Shown here piece after piece: positions 1 through 12,045 of a DNA stretch of 64,000 bases. How positions within the stretch are numbered: position 1 is the stretch's first letter; each line of letters starts with the position of its first letter. The DNA lies in contig NC_089753.1 in assembly GCF_040412425.1 (NCBI RefSeq), positions 37,932,913-37,996,912 on the forward strand, read 5' to 3'. The stretch comes from Macrobrachium rosenbergii (Eukaryota; Arthropoda; Malacostraca; Decapoda; Palaemonidae). The translations under genes were made by a program, and so were the position numbers. Below the pieces are notes generated by a model. The model made no database searches. It was given only the letters and a program-made list of their open reading frames with translations, and had not been told where the DNA came from.

Positions 1-2
1 GA

Positions 3-230
3 AAATTTCTAGAAAGAAGAGATAGTTCTGACGAATTTAGTTGGATCGGCAGCAGAGTCTCAAGACTAGTGGAGAGGAATCCCAATCAGGTGTCAAGACC
101 CTTCTGCTGGTCCCTAAGCCCCCTACCCACGACAAGGGGTCAGAATCTAGGGGGTGTTTGTAGAATAAGGTGTTCTGTGCATTGTGTGTTCTGGGATGTG
201 GGACAAAGGGGCTCAAGTTATTCTAAGATT
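3..230 (+). other. possible 3' end of an LTR retroelement
   Basis: One plus-strand frame is open from base 3 for about 75 codons with no start codon. It is followed by a short G run (150-154) and then TGTTTGTAG, which could be a polypurine tract and the first bases of an LTR. An AATAAA and a T-rich stretch lie near 1,045-1,090. No second LTR copy, primer-binding site or recognisable protein domain is visible, so this may be chance. The bases from here to about 1,490 are AT-rich with no gene that I can support. Confidence 0.2.
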
Positions 231-329
231 TGAAGTGGCTAATTGGCAACTTAGTTTGAGGATAAAAACCAGATTACTGGACTAACAGGGTTAGTCTGCT
301 AAGAGGTCTCAAAGACACAGGAAATTCTG

Positions 330-346
330 TCTCTCTCTCTCTCTCT
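330..346 (+). repeat. short (CT)n microsatellite
   Basis: Eight uninterrupted CT units. Confidence 0.9.
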
Positions 347-1689
347 GTCATAGAGGGGTAAAATGGGTTGCTCTCCCTAAATATAAAAGTTTTATAAAGC
401 TCTCCTAAATGTATATTTGTGTATGGTCATAAAATACTTGTGTTCAACCATTGTTTATATATTACAAAAGGAGTAAGGTAATGTGCTTATTTGCTTGTAT
501 TGTAAGTAGGTGAAAACTGAAGTGTTGCCTTTGAGAAAGTTTTATAAAGATGTGAGTTTGGCTTTTTTTTTTTTTTTTTAAAGTAAAGGTAATCTTTTGA
601 GAGTGATATAATCTTTAATTCATATTTTGTCATAGTGAAATTGCTGTTGGTATATTACCATTTTTTGCATATTTCATTCTTATATGTGTATGTGTAATTT
701 CAAAATGTTAACCAAAGGTTTGTGTTGGTGATTACTTAAGAGTTTTGTTCGTGTTAATTTGCATAATTGAGATTTCAGTGCATACTTATTATTGAGATTT
801 CAGTGAATACCCATGTTGACTCCCCATTTATTATGTTTTAGTGAACACTTGGGCTAATTGCATTTGTTCAGATTTATATCTAAAACTTGAGTGAAAGTTA
901 ATGGTTTGAATTTTATTTAAAAGTGATTTCATGATAATTAAGTGTTGTGACAATTTTGGTCAAGAAATATGTAAATCTTACACTGTTGTCAAGTAATAGT
1001 GAATCTTGAGATTGTGAACTCTGCTCATAACTTTTGAACTTAGAAATAAATTTGTCTGTTTAAAGTTTTAAAAGCACAGAGTTTCATTTTGACCACCAGT
1101 GATTAGAAATATTTGTAAGTACAAGGTACGTGATATATCTGCTTGTTCACCTGAGACTTATCTAGGTGAAATAGAACCAGGGAAACAATTATAGTATTTG
1201 TTGCAGTATGCCCTTTTTCCCCTAGTCTGTTTATAACTTATCAGTTGTTACCTCACCCGTAACTTGATAAATTTAGATTGAATTTTCAAGTGTTAAGCAA
1301 GTATTAAGGGATCACTGTACCTTTACAGTATTCAGTCTTAATATTTTTATGCAGTTTCAAGTGTCTGGCTGAAGTGAGATAACTTTTTTGGTCTTATTAT
1401 GACTAATAACCAGGTACCTGATCACTTTGTGTCAGTACTTATAGTCAATTAGTTAGTTATAAATGATTTGTTTAACCAAACCTCTGAACCCTTTTAGGGT
1501 TCTTCTCAGGCTGGGAAAAAAAAGGTGGGGGGAAGAATACATAAAAAATTAAATAAAACATGAAAAAATTAAAACAAAAAATCAAGGGAAAACAGGGAAA
1601 AAGGGAGAAAAAAAGGGAGGAAAATTATATTTTATTAATTTAATTTTGTTTAAGATGATAATGATGTTAATTGAAAAGTTATTACCTTC

Positions 1690-1833
1690 AGCTAGAATAT
1701 CCTTTACTGATTTATTTTGTAAATAAGTATTTCTTTCATGCTGCCATCTGGGACAGTCAATCAAGACATGTTTGATTGTTATTGGGATGTTACATCTTTC
1801 ACAAGTTATTGGATTTGTGTGCGGAGTTGACAT
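1690..1833 (-). pseudogene. C-terminal zinc-finger segment of the LINE ORF2
   Basis: Minus-strand reading contains CERC, then HVLIDC, then PRWQHER, giving a CX2CX7HX4C pattern. Such a finger follows the RNase H domain in many arthropod LINEs. It lies directly downstream of the RNase H remains in the same orientation, in a different frame, and is part of the broken ORF2. Confidence 0.7.
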
Positions 1834-1935
1834 CAGATGACCATGTGAGAGTCTGGAATGTCCTATTCTGAGTCTTGTTAAAATGACTTAATTCTTTGTT
1901 TTTGGGTAGAAGAATGCCACTTTATAACGTCGTTC

Positions 1936-2006
1936 TTAATTTGTCTTTGTTTTGAGGGGGTATATTTGACCATTTGTCTTTGTTTTGAGGGGGTATATTT
2001 GTCCAA
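1936..2006 (-). repeat. tandem duplication of ~37 bp inside the LINE
   Basis: A segment containing TTTGTCTTTGTTTTGAGGGG occurs twice head to tail, with GGGTATATTTG following each copy. It lies in the region between RNase H and the zinc finger and is a local duplication that occurred after insertion or in the source copy. Confidence 0.75.
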
Positions 2007-2019
2007 TCATTTTGCCAAT

Positions 2020-2631
2020 CCCTATAAATTAAAGGTTTAACTGATGCTAGCCAGTCTGATATGGGAGCTTTCGTAGTAGTTGGGGGGATTGTACAAGCCA
2101 ATTTAGCAGCTTTATCTGCTTTCTCATTACCCTCAATGCCTACATGGGCTGGGATCCAACAAATTATGAACTTGAAGGCCGTTTGTAGTTGATGAATTTC
2201 CCGCTGGATTTTTTGGACAAGGTGATTATTTGATTTAAATTACCCTATCGCTTCAGTTGCAATTCTTGAGTCGCTCAATATGAGGGCTGAAGGAAGTCCT
2301 TTTTTGGATATAATCTGGAGAGCCAATTGTATGGCTGTTAATTCAGCTGTAAATACTGATGATATTAGAGGAAGGCCCATTTGGATAGTTTCATCACTTG
2401 AATACTGTAGGCTGATGAGCCCACTCCAGCTTCATTTTTGGATCCATCTGTATAGATTGTGAAGGGATTACCCTTCCGTCTTGTGTTCCATGGCATGTTG
2501 ATGGTACATTTCTGTGTTGAACATACATTTCTTTGAAAGATATATGTGCATATTTTTGCCCTTTTTAGTGTCCATGGTGTGATCTGATTTATCTCTTGGG
2601 TAAATTTGGGTATCATGTTATGTAAATTCAA
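2020..2631 (-). pseudogene. RNase H domain of the LINE, frameshifted
   Basis: The minus strand reads IYTDGSK near 2,450, then after a frameshift TAELTAIQLAL near 2,330, LSDSRIATEAIG near 2,270, and WIPAHVGIEGNEKAD near 2,130. These carry the D, E, D and the later His/Asp positions expected of RNase H type I. A stop follows EAIG and one frameshift separates the first motif from the second. It is therefore a broken copy with recognisable active-site order. Confidence 0.8.
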
Positions 2632-2750
2632 TAATTAGTTTTTTTAGTAAACGAGTTTTGATTTAGGTTATTTGTATTTTGATAGAGAAATTTGATTCAG
2701 GAGATGTGCCTGCTTGAAGGGATAAGCCGCCTCTTAGAGTAATTAGATCT

Positions 2751-3854
2751 CTAATATTTTAGAGGCAGTTGGCCTGCTTCTGCTAGGGTAGAGACAGTTG
2801 GATATGAGCGGAAGGCTCCTGTACATATACGCACCCCCTTGTGATGTAAAGCATCTAGAGATTTTAGAGTTGCTTCTGAGGCAGTTGAATAAATTGGACA
2901 GCTATAATTTATAATTGATAGTACTGTGGCACTGTACAACATTGACATTGTATCTCGTCCTGCACCCCATTTGGTGTGAGATTTTCTTTAATAATGTAAG
3001 GCTTTAGATCCTTTGGCTTTGATATATTTGATATGATCTTTCCAATTTAAATGTTGGTCAAAAATTATATCCAAATACTTAGCACTATTGCACATGTTTA
3101 TCTCTTCATTATAAAGATATAACTTAATGGTTTGTTGTTTCAACCATCTTTTGTCTCTGCTGAAGACAATGCCATTTGTTTTATTTATCGACAACTTGAA
3201 ACCTACCGAGTTAGTCCTAGTGGTTATATTATTTGTTGCTATATTTTGTACACCCTCAGGCAGGTTCACAGTAACATCATCTATTGCCAGGGCAAATAAG
3301 ATGCAGCTCAAAACACTGCCTTGAGGGATACCCTCCTCTTGTATGTAAGAATTTGAATATGTATTTTCTATGCGTACTTGAAATGTACAATTTGTTAAAA
3401 AACTTAATATTGGAGGGTGACCTCGAATATTGGACCTGTGGAGTTTGTGCATAATGTTATATCTCCATGTGGTATCATATGCTTTTTCTATATCAAAGTA
3501 AATAGCCACTGTCAGCTTTTTCTTTTCAAATCCTTTTTTAATATGATCTTCTAATTGAGTTAATGGGTCTAGTGTAGATCTACCAGCTATTGATCCCGAT
3601 TGGGTAGGTGATAAAATTGAGTATTTTGTTATGACACTTGTTAATCTCAAACTAACCATTTTCTCCAACAGTTTGCACAAGCAACTTGTTGGTGATACTG
3701 GCCTATAATTAGTGGGGTTGCGAGGGTCTTTTCCTGCTTTACTGATGGGTATGATTATTTCATGTCTCCACTTTGTTGGGAAGACATGCAATGGCCATAT
3801 GGTATATAATTTTAATAAGAATTCTTTAGCTAGTGTAGCTAAATTTTGGATCAT
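2751..3854 (-). pseudogene. reverse transcriptase domain of the LINE, lacking motif C
   Basis: A 288-codon open stretch (2,988-3,854) carries RT motifs: RHEIIIPISKAGKDP, NYRPVS, motif A within YFDIEKAYDTTW and motif B QGSVLSCILFA. After LPEGVQ the usual segment with the (Y/F)xDD catalytic pair is absent and the frame resumes at VGFKLSINKTNG, so about 100 bases appear deleted without closing the frame. A further piece at 2,751-2,948 (LSIINYSCPIYSTAS) is the thumb/connection part. With two catalytic aspartates gone the enzyme cannot be active. Confidence 0.85.
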
Positions 3855-4619
3855 TTCAAAAGAAATATCATGCCCCCGTAGCCGATGATCGGCATGATTT
3901 TAGGGCAAAATTAAGTTCACTCTTATTGAATTCTTGATTATAATCAAGATACTCATCATTTACAAAATTAAGTGTACAATTAATTTTTTATGTTCTAATT
4001 CTTTTGAAGTGTTCATCTAAATTAGAATAAGCACTAATATCTTCTATGTGTTTGGCTAATATATTTGAAATATCTTGTAGGTTATGATTTAGTTTGCCAT
4101 TATATTGTACTGGGCTTCTAGGTGGTCTTATATGTTTACCATTGATTTTACAAATTTTGTGCCATATTTCCTTAATTGAAGTATTTGGCGACAACTCCGA
4201 AATATAATTTTTCCATGACTGAGCTTTTTCGAATATTGTTTTTTGAAATTTTGCATTATATTTATTGTAAAGTGGTTTAATGTGATCAATAGTTATATTT
4301 ATAACTACTATCTTGTTTAGTTTGTTTATATTACAAAGGCCTTTAGTAAGGGTGTTTAATCTAGACTTTAGTCTATTCAGATTACGTGCTAATGTGTGTG
4401 TGGTTTGATCTAAGAAAGAGAAATTGTTGGACCACCATGGAACAGGGGATATATTAGGGGTTGAAGAAGTTTTAGGGATGCATTTATCTGCAGCACTGAT
4501 TACAAAACTGGAAAAGAAATCATTTGTGACATTGTTTTTAGTGGAAAGGGAGGGATATTTCTAGTTTGTAAATTATATTTATCCCAATCAGCTTTCATTA
4601 AGCTATATTTTATGGGAAA

Positions 4620-5268
4620 TTATTGTTTTTTATTGTTCAAATAATTCAAAACAACTGGAAAGTGATCACTTGCGTATGAATCGTCTACGACATTCCATTC
4701 CAATTTTTCGATTAATTCCAGTGAGCATAATGAAATATCTACTGAATAGAAGGTTAAATGAGTTTTTGAGAAGTACGTTGGCGAATCACTTTCATTCAGG
4801 CAATGTAAATTCTGAACATTTATGCAATTCTCAATGTTTGTGCCGGCCAAGTTACTAGCACGTGTGTTGTCCCATTGTGGATTATGGGCATTAAAGTTGC
4901 CATTTACATTTAGTATTTGTGGTAGATCACTAAAGTTTGAGTTAAAATTTGGCTGATTATATAGATTTAGTAGAGATAATTTGATTGTCTGGCATATGTA
5001 ATTTGATTGCAGTTGTTTGATATGACAATGATGTAATATTTAATGGTTCAAAAGTTGAATTGTTATGAACATACATAGCTGTTCCTAGCTTGCCATCTGC
5101 TATTGGTGAGTGGCAAGCTAATTTATAGTTTCTAAAGTTCTTAGTTGTACCAATATGCTGCAGACATATGCAAATAGGTTTATGTTCCTTTAGCGTTCTC
5201 TGGATTTCACCTAGCCAAAGCCGAGTAGAAAATCCATTCATTTTCCAATGAATTATTTCATTGGTCAT
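4620..5268 (-). pseudogene. endonuclease domain of the LINE
   Basis: Minus-strand fragments read IIHWKMNGFSTRL, ICICLQHIGTT, then in a separate frame LAGTNIENCINVQNLHC and finally DDSYASDHFPVV. These correspond to the N-terminal strand, the catalytic Glu region (here CLQH, where an active enzyme would have Gln-Glu) and the SDH motif of APE-type LINE endonucleases. Several frameshifts separate the pieces. The change at the QE position would by itself cripple the nuclease. Confidence 0.75.
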
Positions 5269-5425
5269 AGTTTGGTGGGATTGGCGTTAGATTTTGTTAA
5301 GTTAATTGTTGACTTAGCTATATCCCCTAACATTTTAAGGTAGTTTGTGTTACTTTGTGGGTTCCTTGTAGCTAGGTTTGATTGCTAAATTTTTGTTGCA
5401 TTGATTGGTTCTTCATATTTCCTTA

Positions 5426-6247
5426 TTAGCAAATCTTTTTGAGTTTTGATCTTTTTTTTTTTAGTTTTAAGGATTCCGAGCAGAGTTTCCCATCTTGATG
5501 GAATGTTAAAGGGCATTTTCGGAACCTAGTAAAGTTATTTATGAAATTTTGGGTTATATTTTCATTTTTGTTAGGTAAACGATTGTACGTTATGATGAAA
5601 TACTCTTGACATCCGCAAATCATGTTCCGAGTGTTGAAGGAATGGTTCTAATCTCTGGGTCCTAATTATGTTTCCATTATTGGATGTTGAAATATTTTTG
5701 TGGCAGTCCCCGGTTAACAGCGATCCAGTTTTATGGCGCTTGTCTAGCACCGAAAATCGGCAACTTTCGGCGCCGAAAATCGCAGATTTCCACTTATCGG
5801 CACCGATAACTGGGCATTGGCGCTGATAAACGAAAATCACCCCCGAAGCGATTTTCGGTTAGTGACGAATTTCGGTTATCATCACACCCTCAGAAACGTA
5901 ACCCCGCCGATAACCGGGGACTGCCTGTATGTTTATTTACATCCTTTCTACTTGAGGCAGTATATAATTACAAGTCATGTATGTTGTATCTTAATTTAAG
6001 GGAGTCAATTAAGATTTGTTTTGATGGTAGCTCTTTCATCATTGTCTGGGAGCATTACTGTTCCTTGTGTATAGTCTAGTGTTTCATGACTGGTTACTGT
6101 TACTTTTATTTCATTTATGTTGGTTATTTGTGGAAAGGTGGTTGATTGGGCTTTGGTGGTTGTTTGTATTAGCCATTCATTGTTTTTGATATGTCTACAT
6201 TCCATATCTTGTGTGGGGTGTATATTTAATAATTTGTTCTCTAACAT
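5426..6247 (-). pseudogene. ORF1 remains of the LINE
   Basis: The segment at 6,005-6,247 reads as an 80-codon stretch including NEWLIQTTTKAQ and VTSHETLDYTQGTVMLPDND. This resembles the RNA-binding region of arthropod LINE ORF1 proteins, in which a short beta-rich block ends in a conserved G(T/V) stretch. Lower-coordinate pieces (5,426-5,640) include an ICG start and further cysteines and may be remains of zinc knuckles. The ORF is split by the inverted-repeat element at 5,702-5,925. Further remains may extend to about 6,730. Confidence 0.55.
5702..5925. mobile_element. non-autonomous inverted-repeat element (MITE), copy 1
   Basis: It begins GGCAGTCCCCGGTTA and ends TAACCGGGGACTGCC, a perfect 15-bp terminal inverted repeat. 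The interior repeats CGAAAATCG-type motifs in both orientations and is richer in CpG than its flanks. It has no coding capacity. It lies inside the LINE ORF1 region and so is younger than that insertion. The copy at 7,562-7,726 has related ends extended to TACAGGCAGTCCC. Confidence 0.85.
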
Positions 6248-7190
6248 GGCTGGTGAGATCTGCTTTTCTGCTTTTAATATTAAAATTCTGGACCAATTGT
6301 TTGGTCCAAAAATATGTTATGAACTAGTGTTGGATTGAGTCATAGTTATTTCTTTTTAATTTTTTCACATTCATCAGTGATGAGCTGTCTTGTGTTGATG
6401 GGGTTTTAGGAGGATTGCTTGTCTCTATTTTAGAGTTATTGTCCTTTATGTATGGTTCCAGTGTTATGATACTGGAGTTTACTAATTTGTTTTTATTTGT
6501 TTCTTTTTGACTTTCTAAACTCGGAGTCTTTAGGAATTGATATTTTACTTGGAACAGGATGTTCCGTTGTAGTGTTTATATTTATACTAAGGAGATTCGG
6601 TAGTGACGTTCCAATAGTCATCGACTGTTCCAGAATTTTGCCATCATGGGGTCCAAGGGTACTGAAATCTTCATGACTACTTTGCATAGAGGATAAAAAA
6701 AAAATTAATAAATCTCGAAAAGATATCATTGGCTTTTTATGAAGTTGAATGTTCCACTAATGGCACAAGTGGAAACTGACTCCCAAATGTCCGTGTCCCT
6801 AACCTACCCCAAAAAGGGGATGGCATATCATGATTAATATGGCCCAAGTGTAAGCAAAACCCGCTTGCTAGGACTGAGTGTATTGTAATAATACAGTCAT
6901 CACCATCCTAATCACAATATGGGCTAACTGGACAGAAAGCCGAGAGTCCAATTCCTAGAACCAGGCCCCCTGGAATCCGTGGTCCAGCCCCACATAATAG
7001 TTCTGCCTGAAAAAACAGGTCTGAACATTATCAGGTAGATGATGGTTCTACCACAGTTCCCACTATTTAGCTTCAGATTCAACTTCACTCCATGCTACGA
7101 TATGGTAATTCTGACAAGTGGAAAAATCCAAAAAATTACTCCTAAAATGTATTATTATATATGTGGGACACATGGGGTCAAACTTAGGGG

Positions 7191-7193
<3 letters not shown>

Positions 7194-7274
<81 letters not shown>

Positions 7275-7281
7275 AAAAAAA
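7194..7281 (+). repeat. (GA)n microsatellite followed by poly-A
   Basis: About 38 GA units run straight into an A11 tract. It lies just beyond the 5' side of the LINE. Confidence 0.98.
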
Positions 7282-7561
7282 TAGATCCCTAGGTTCGGAG
7301 GCTCCCCGCCCCACCACGTCAAGGTGGTCCCAATTTAAGGGGGATTTATAGTCAAATATACACATGATGTACTGGGACAGGGAAATGTAGAACCTTCCCC
7401 CATGAAATCTCATGGCGACATTCCTCATGTCACTTAAAAGCATAGAGCCGAAGTCACAAGTGGCAGCCTCTTAAAATCTGCGCCAAAGGTCCACTTATGA
7501 AAAAATGGAAACTTCTCAAACTTATTAATTCCAATGGAGATGTAACCATTTGTCTTTCATA

Positions 7562-7726
7562 TACAGGCAGTCCCTGGTTTACAGAGGCGTGCCGTAACCC
7601 GAAAAAGGCCGTAAAGCAGCTCATAATAATAATGGGAACAACTGGCGCTTATGGTGCAACCGGGGTTATGGCGCTGTGAGCCAAGTGCCTTCAAGTCAGA
7701 AAGACATAACGCAGGGACTGCCTGTA
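7562..7726. mobile_element. non-autonomous inverted-repeat element (MITE), copy 2
   Basis: The ends are TACAGGCAGTCCCTG and its exact complement CAGGGACTGCCTGTA, 15 bp each. The 165-bp body has no coding capacity. Adjacent bases are compatible with a TA target, as in Tc1/mariner-like elements, but with ends starting in TA this cannot be separated from the repeat itself. It shares termini with copy 1 although the interiors differ, so both were probably moved by the same unseen transposase. Confidence 0.85.
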
Positions 7727-7729
7727 TGG

Positions 7730-9340
7730 AGTCTTACCACTTAGGGAGTAGTCACTGGGCAAAGATGACGAAGTCCGAAAAAGAAGTTACCCCTTCAGTT
7801 GCTTATGATAGCAAGAACTGATGACCAAAAACTCCCACCACTCTGATGTAAAAGAGACCAGAGGGGTAGAGCCCTGCTCCTAAGTTCCCAGGAAGGTAGG
7901 GAACTTGTGTATCAACAAAAGTTTGGAGAACCATTACCCCCACTGAAGTTGTCAAGCTGGCAGGCAGTCTTTTTCTGGCAATATAAGTGATGGGTTCTAA
8001 AAAAAAAGCCCCCCCCCGACACAGAAGGCAGCACATTATAATGGTGAATAACATGCGCTTGTACTGTAATTTAATCTCATTTACTTCCAGCGTATACACT
8101 GGCCTGGATGTGCTATGGATGCGGAAAAATGTTAAGGAATGGGTAACCAATCATTTCTATCACTCTTCTAACAAGAATGAGCCAAGCCTACATACCTGGA
8201 TGAGATGCTGGGTGCCACAGCATTTTTTCCCGTAAGAAAAATAACACTGCAGAGAACTATCATGTAAATGTTATATGGTCTAGTCATACGTTGTGAAGCT
8301 AGTGCTTGATGAAGTGGTTATCTAGTGGTATTTTATTATAAAGCATAAGTGAAACCTAGATCAGTAGTGGTGCCACATGCTACAGTTACATTAAAGGAGA
8401 CAAAATCCTTTAATATGTACCACCGCCAGGTTTCCACATGCAGAAGCCACCAGCCAAGAGGCACAAAACTGCTATTTAGAATATAAAAATTACATTAAAT
8501 TTTTAAAAAGCTGATTACAAAGCAAAGTCATTTTCATGCCTCTCTGGGGACCACCACTACTGACTTAAAATATGCTATAAAACATTACTTTAATGATCTC
8601 ATTGCAGTTATTTTCAAGTCTCAATGTCAGTCTAAATATAAAAGTGGATACTGCACCTGTACAACCACCACTTTTTCCTGTTCAAACACCACCTGTAAAA
8701 AAAAACTTTATTTACTAACACATATTCCAATATGGAAAACTATAATTATAAACAAGATGACTACTAAATAAATTACCTGTTGCTTTTGATCTTGAAATGA
8801 CCTTTGACTCTCCAATCCCTCTATAATTCTATATAGATACCTACTTTCAATCCCACATGATATCTTTGACTGGACAGGTCGATGGAAATCTAGGATTTGG
8901 GTTCCCAGCTCAGTAATTTGAGGGGTCAGCTCAGGTAATGGGGACCAAAATTCAAGCCCTGACAGAAAAGGTTCCAAGATCTGTAGATTTAGTTTGTCAA
9001 GCACAAGGCAAAATAAAATATAGAGAGAAAAAAAAAACATGCTGATGATACCAACTATATTAGGGAAGCTCTTACGGTCTAGTTCTTCATCCATAGCTTT
9101 TTTTTTTTTTATCATGGAACTGAGGGAAATACTTCAAATTTCTCTCACCTTCAGGGCAGGTGATTAGTGCTGTCATCATCCTGACACCAGGAAATCGTTT
9201 GTGAATAGCTGCACATTCAAACCAATACAATTCATATATTTTAATTTTCATACAAAAATATTCCTGCAAATTTATCAATTGGCCTATTTCTCAACTGTAA
9301 TAAAATGTCAAACTGTGATAAATATTGAATACAGGTGAAT
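7730..9340. other. no gene recognised
   Basis: This stretch holds only short open frames on both strands with no domain, no convincing splice-bounded exon and no long repeat. The small C and A runs near 8,000, 9,030 and 9,100 are the only simple sequence. Confidence 0.5.
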
Positions 9341-9344
9341 TTAT

Positions 9345-10020
9345 ATCAGGTTAGAGAAGGTGTAATTTAAGTGCATTCATGCATTTTACACTGGCTTACA
9401 GCATTTTTGACTCATGTTAGCCTAGGTGGGGGTCAACTACCACCCAAGTAATGATCCTGCACCCTAAGAAGTTTAGGGAAAGAAAGGTTGGATACATTCT
9501 TGTATTATGCACTCTCGATTTACAACACACTAGTTCATGTTAACCTAAGTAGGGGGGGGCAGGGTCAACCACCACCCAAGTACAGATCCTCACCCTTCGG
9601 AAGGTAGGATGTATCTGTATTTTACCAACTTACATTTTCATGTTATAGTCTATGAATAGATTGGGGGTTGACCACCATCCAAGTAAGGCTACCACACCCT
9701 ATGCCACGTTAGAGAAGGAAGTGTTGAAAGCATCCCTGTATCATTCTCTGACTTACATCACACAGGCTCATGGTAGCTTAGGTTGAGGGCTGACTTCCTC
9801 TCCAATAAGGATCCAGAACCCTGTCAGGTTAGTAGGCATTCCTTTATGTCACCCTGTACTTTATACTTGCCTTAAAGCACTAGCACATGTTAACCTAGGC
9901 AGTTTTATATCACTGCCAAAGTAAGGATCCTGCACTGTATGTCAGGTTGGGGAAAGGCAGGAAAGGGAAGGGAATGTCAGGATGCAGCCCTGTATTTTAC
10001 TCTGACTTACAGCACTCGGT
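9345..10020 (+). repeat. diverged tandem repeat, unit ~118 bp, about 5-6 copies
   Basis: A phrase of the form GTTAACCTAGG ... GGGTCAACCACCACCCAAGTA ... GATCC ... CACCCT recurs near 9,420, 9,542, 9,648, 9,774 and 9,892, each followed by a CTGTATTTTAC(T) ... ACTTACA phrase. Spacings are roughly 105-122 bp. Copies differ by many substitutions and small indels, so the array is old. Further partial units occur near 10,450 and 12,050-12,180, on the far side of the foldback elements. Confidence 0.75.
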
Positions 10021-10883
10021 AGAACTATATAGTAGCTCTGTGTCGGCGACTGCCTTCTAACTTAACTTTTTCAACAGTTTTTTGGTTGCTAATTATGAAT
10101 TTACCTTTAATTTTGGCTCTCGAGTGTAATTAACCTGTAATTAAGCCCTGAAGTCCATCCAACAAGGGGTTTCCATACGCGATCTTCACAAGACAGAGCA
10201 CGGGTACGTCTGTTTCGAACGGTTGCGGTTCATATCCCGTCTGGCAAGTGCAATAACTTGTTAACGTATGGGTATCCAACTCCCCCTGGGCCAGTACTAA
10301 ACATGGCGAAGGGACATTCCATTTGGCCGACAACAAACGGATGCACCGCCAGTATCAGAATCCCTAAAAGTGTAGAAAAACCAGTTGAAAAGGTAAAAAC
10401 AGGCGCAGAGCTAATATATAGAATTACCCAGCACCCTTACTGCAAATAAGCTTGGGTAGAGTCAACCATCAGGAAGGTTAGCATGCACACTACCTCCTGG
10501 TTATGGAGAAAAAATCCTTTGAAAAATTAAGATAAAATAGGCCTAACACCATTTTCTTGGATGTTTATTTTGATATTTTGTAAAAATTAACACTTTCTAA
10601 ATCCTCAAGCTTGATGAGAAACCTGTTATCAAGCATGAGCCTGATGTACTAAAATCTGTCCATGCAAGAATTTTGATATATGCCTAGTTTCAATTCCCCT
10701 GCAGAGGGCAGTAGCCATCATGGAGTATAAGGAGTATGTATTTTAACAAAATACCAAAACCATCTTCACTCTTGCTCAAGTCAACCTTTTTTGGGGAGGG
10801 GGGTGGCCTACATAAATGCTGACCCCTAAATCTAGCCTACATCAAAGAGTGCAGCTATGATAAGGAATGGAATTTAAAATTAA

Positions 10884-11829
10884 GGTAGATCTAAGCCAGC
10901 TGTCCGTGGTGAGCTAGGTTATGGCAGTTGACGTTTTTCTATGTAACTTTACCTTCTGAACAAGAATTTAAAGTAATATTTTTTTGCTCCGCTGTAATTA
11001 AGCTGTAAATTAGCTTAGGACTGGTGTGGTAAAACCCTTTCAAGAATAGCTAAGAGTAAGGGGGATCCGTTGGGAATTTGGGGTTTTTGGTGGGGGTAAA
11101 TAAACTTGGGAAAAGGTTTGGGTACCTTATTGTATTTCCTGTTATATATGTCATTTGGAACACGAAAAACAAGCATAAAAAGAGGACGAATAAATGGATA
11201 GTGGGATCCGTTCCAAAGGCACTTTTCGTTTATTACTAGTACTACTGATTCTAAGCCTTAACACGCATGCGCTAGCTTTCGGTTCATCAATCAGCAGCTG
11301 CCAGTTTTCTGCGATTAGTGAGAGCTGTGAGAGACTGGCAATTGACATTTTCCTGAGTTATTTTACTTGCTGAACAAGAATTTAAAGTAATTACCTCTTG
11401 CCAGAACATGAGAGCTTGCCATGAATCTTTAAAAATGCAGATAAGGCGCACAGCGCCATTCTGCCATGGCGACCGATAGAGGCCACCCAAGTTGAAAGCG
11501 GAAATGGTAATGTTTTGTTTCCCATTTACGAAAGCTTCGAATAGTGTGCAGTGGAGCTAGACTATGGCAATTGATGTTTTTCTATGTTATTTTACTTGCT
11601 TTACAAGAGTTTGAGGTAATATTTTGCCGGTCGGATGCTGCTAAACTGTAATTACCCTTGAGGTGTGCGCGACCCACTGGTACAGACGTGCAGTTTTCAA
11701 GAGTCGGTTACAATTTAGTTACAGCCGACCAACAAAATATTTTAAATTCTTGTTCAGCAGGTAAAATAACATAGGAAAACGTCAACTGCCATAGGCTAGC
11801 TCACCGCGGACAGCCGGCTTAGAATTACC
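10884..11829. mobile_element. composite foldback element, related to the one at 12,321
   Basis: The left end (GGTAGATCTAAGCCAGCTGT) and right end (complement of GGTAATTCTAAGCCGGCTGT) form terminal inverted repeats of the same family as the next element. Inside are further partial arms: forward near 11,325-11,395 and 11,545-11,655, inverted near 11,690-11,825. The outer 8 bp flanks agree at only 6 of 8 positions (AAAATTAA and AAATTTCA), which is weak in AT-rich DNA. It looks like nested or rearranged foldback copies rather than one clean insertion. No transposase is present. Confidence 0.6.
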
Positions 11830-11844
11830 AAATTTCAAGCCAAC

Positions 11845-12045
11845 ATCCATGTGCTGGGACCTATGAGGAAAACCTCGCAGTTGCACTATGAAACAACTGT
11901 TAGGAGAGGGCAGAAAGTAAGGCAGGAAAAGGATGATAAGAACTGACACTGTAAAGGAAATGACACTGGCTGCAACTAGGGGTCATAGGAACACTGCAAA
12001 AACCTTAAATGATTCCTAGGCTACAGTGAATGGCACTAACCCCCT
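11845..12045 (+). repeat. SINE-like repeat A, partial copy
   Basis: The stretch CCATGTGCTGGGACCTATGAGG followed by AAAACCTCGCAGTTGCACTATGAAACAA matches, with changes, the better copy at 53,283-53,595. It is about 100 bp shorter, having lost an internal block. Confidence 0.7.

Larger units (their letters stand above)
1490..6760 (-). mobile_element. decayed non-LTR retrotransposon (LINE) with ORF1, EN, RT and RNase H
   Basis: Reading the minus strand from high to low coordinate gives, in order, an ORF1-like RNA-binding segment, an apurinic-type endonuclease, a reverse transcriptase, an RNase H and a CX2CX7HX4C finger. Having RNase H downstream of RT is typical of the I/R1/LOA-like group of LINEs, not of RTE or CR1. 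Coding frames are broken by many stops and shifts, the RT catalytic motif C is missing, and a 230-bp inverted-repeat element sits between ORF1 and the endonuclease. The element is dead. The outer ends are approximate because I could not find target-site duplications. The clade assignment is an inference from domain order. Confidence 0.85.

Noticed and set aside
7039..7443. Open frames rich in Arg-Glu or Leu-Ser on both strands
   Set aside because: They are translations of the (GA)n tract. The same applies to the Ile-Tyr frames at 33, 36, 37, 38 and 40 kb and to the Leu-Ser or Arg-Glu frames at 29, 35 and 42 kb.
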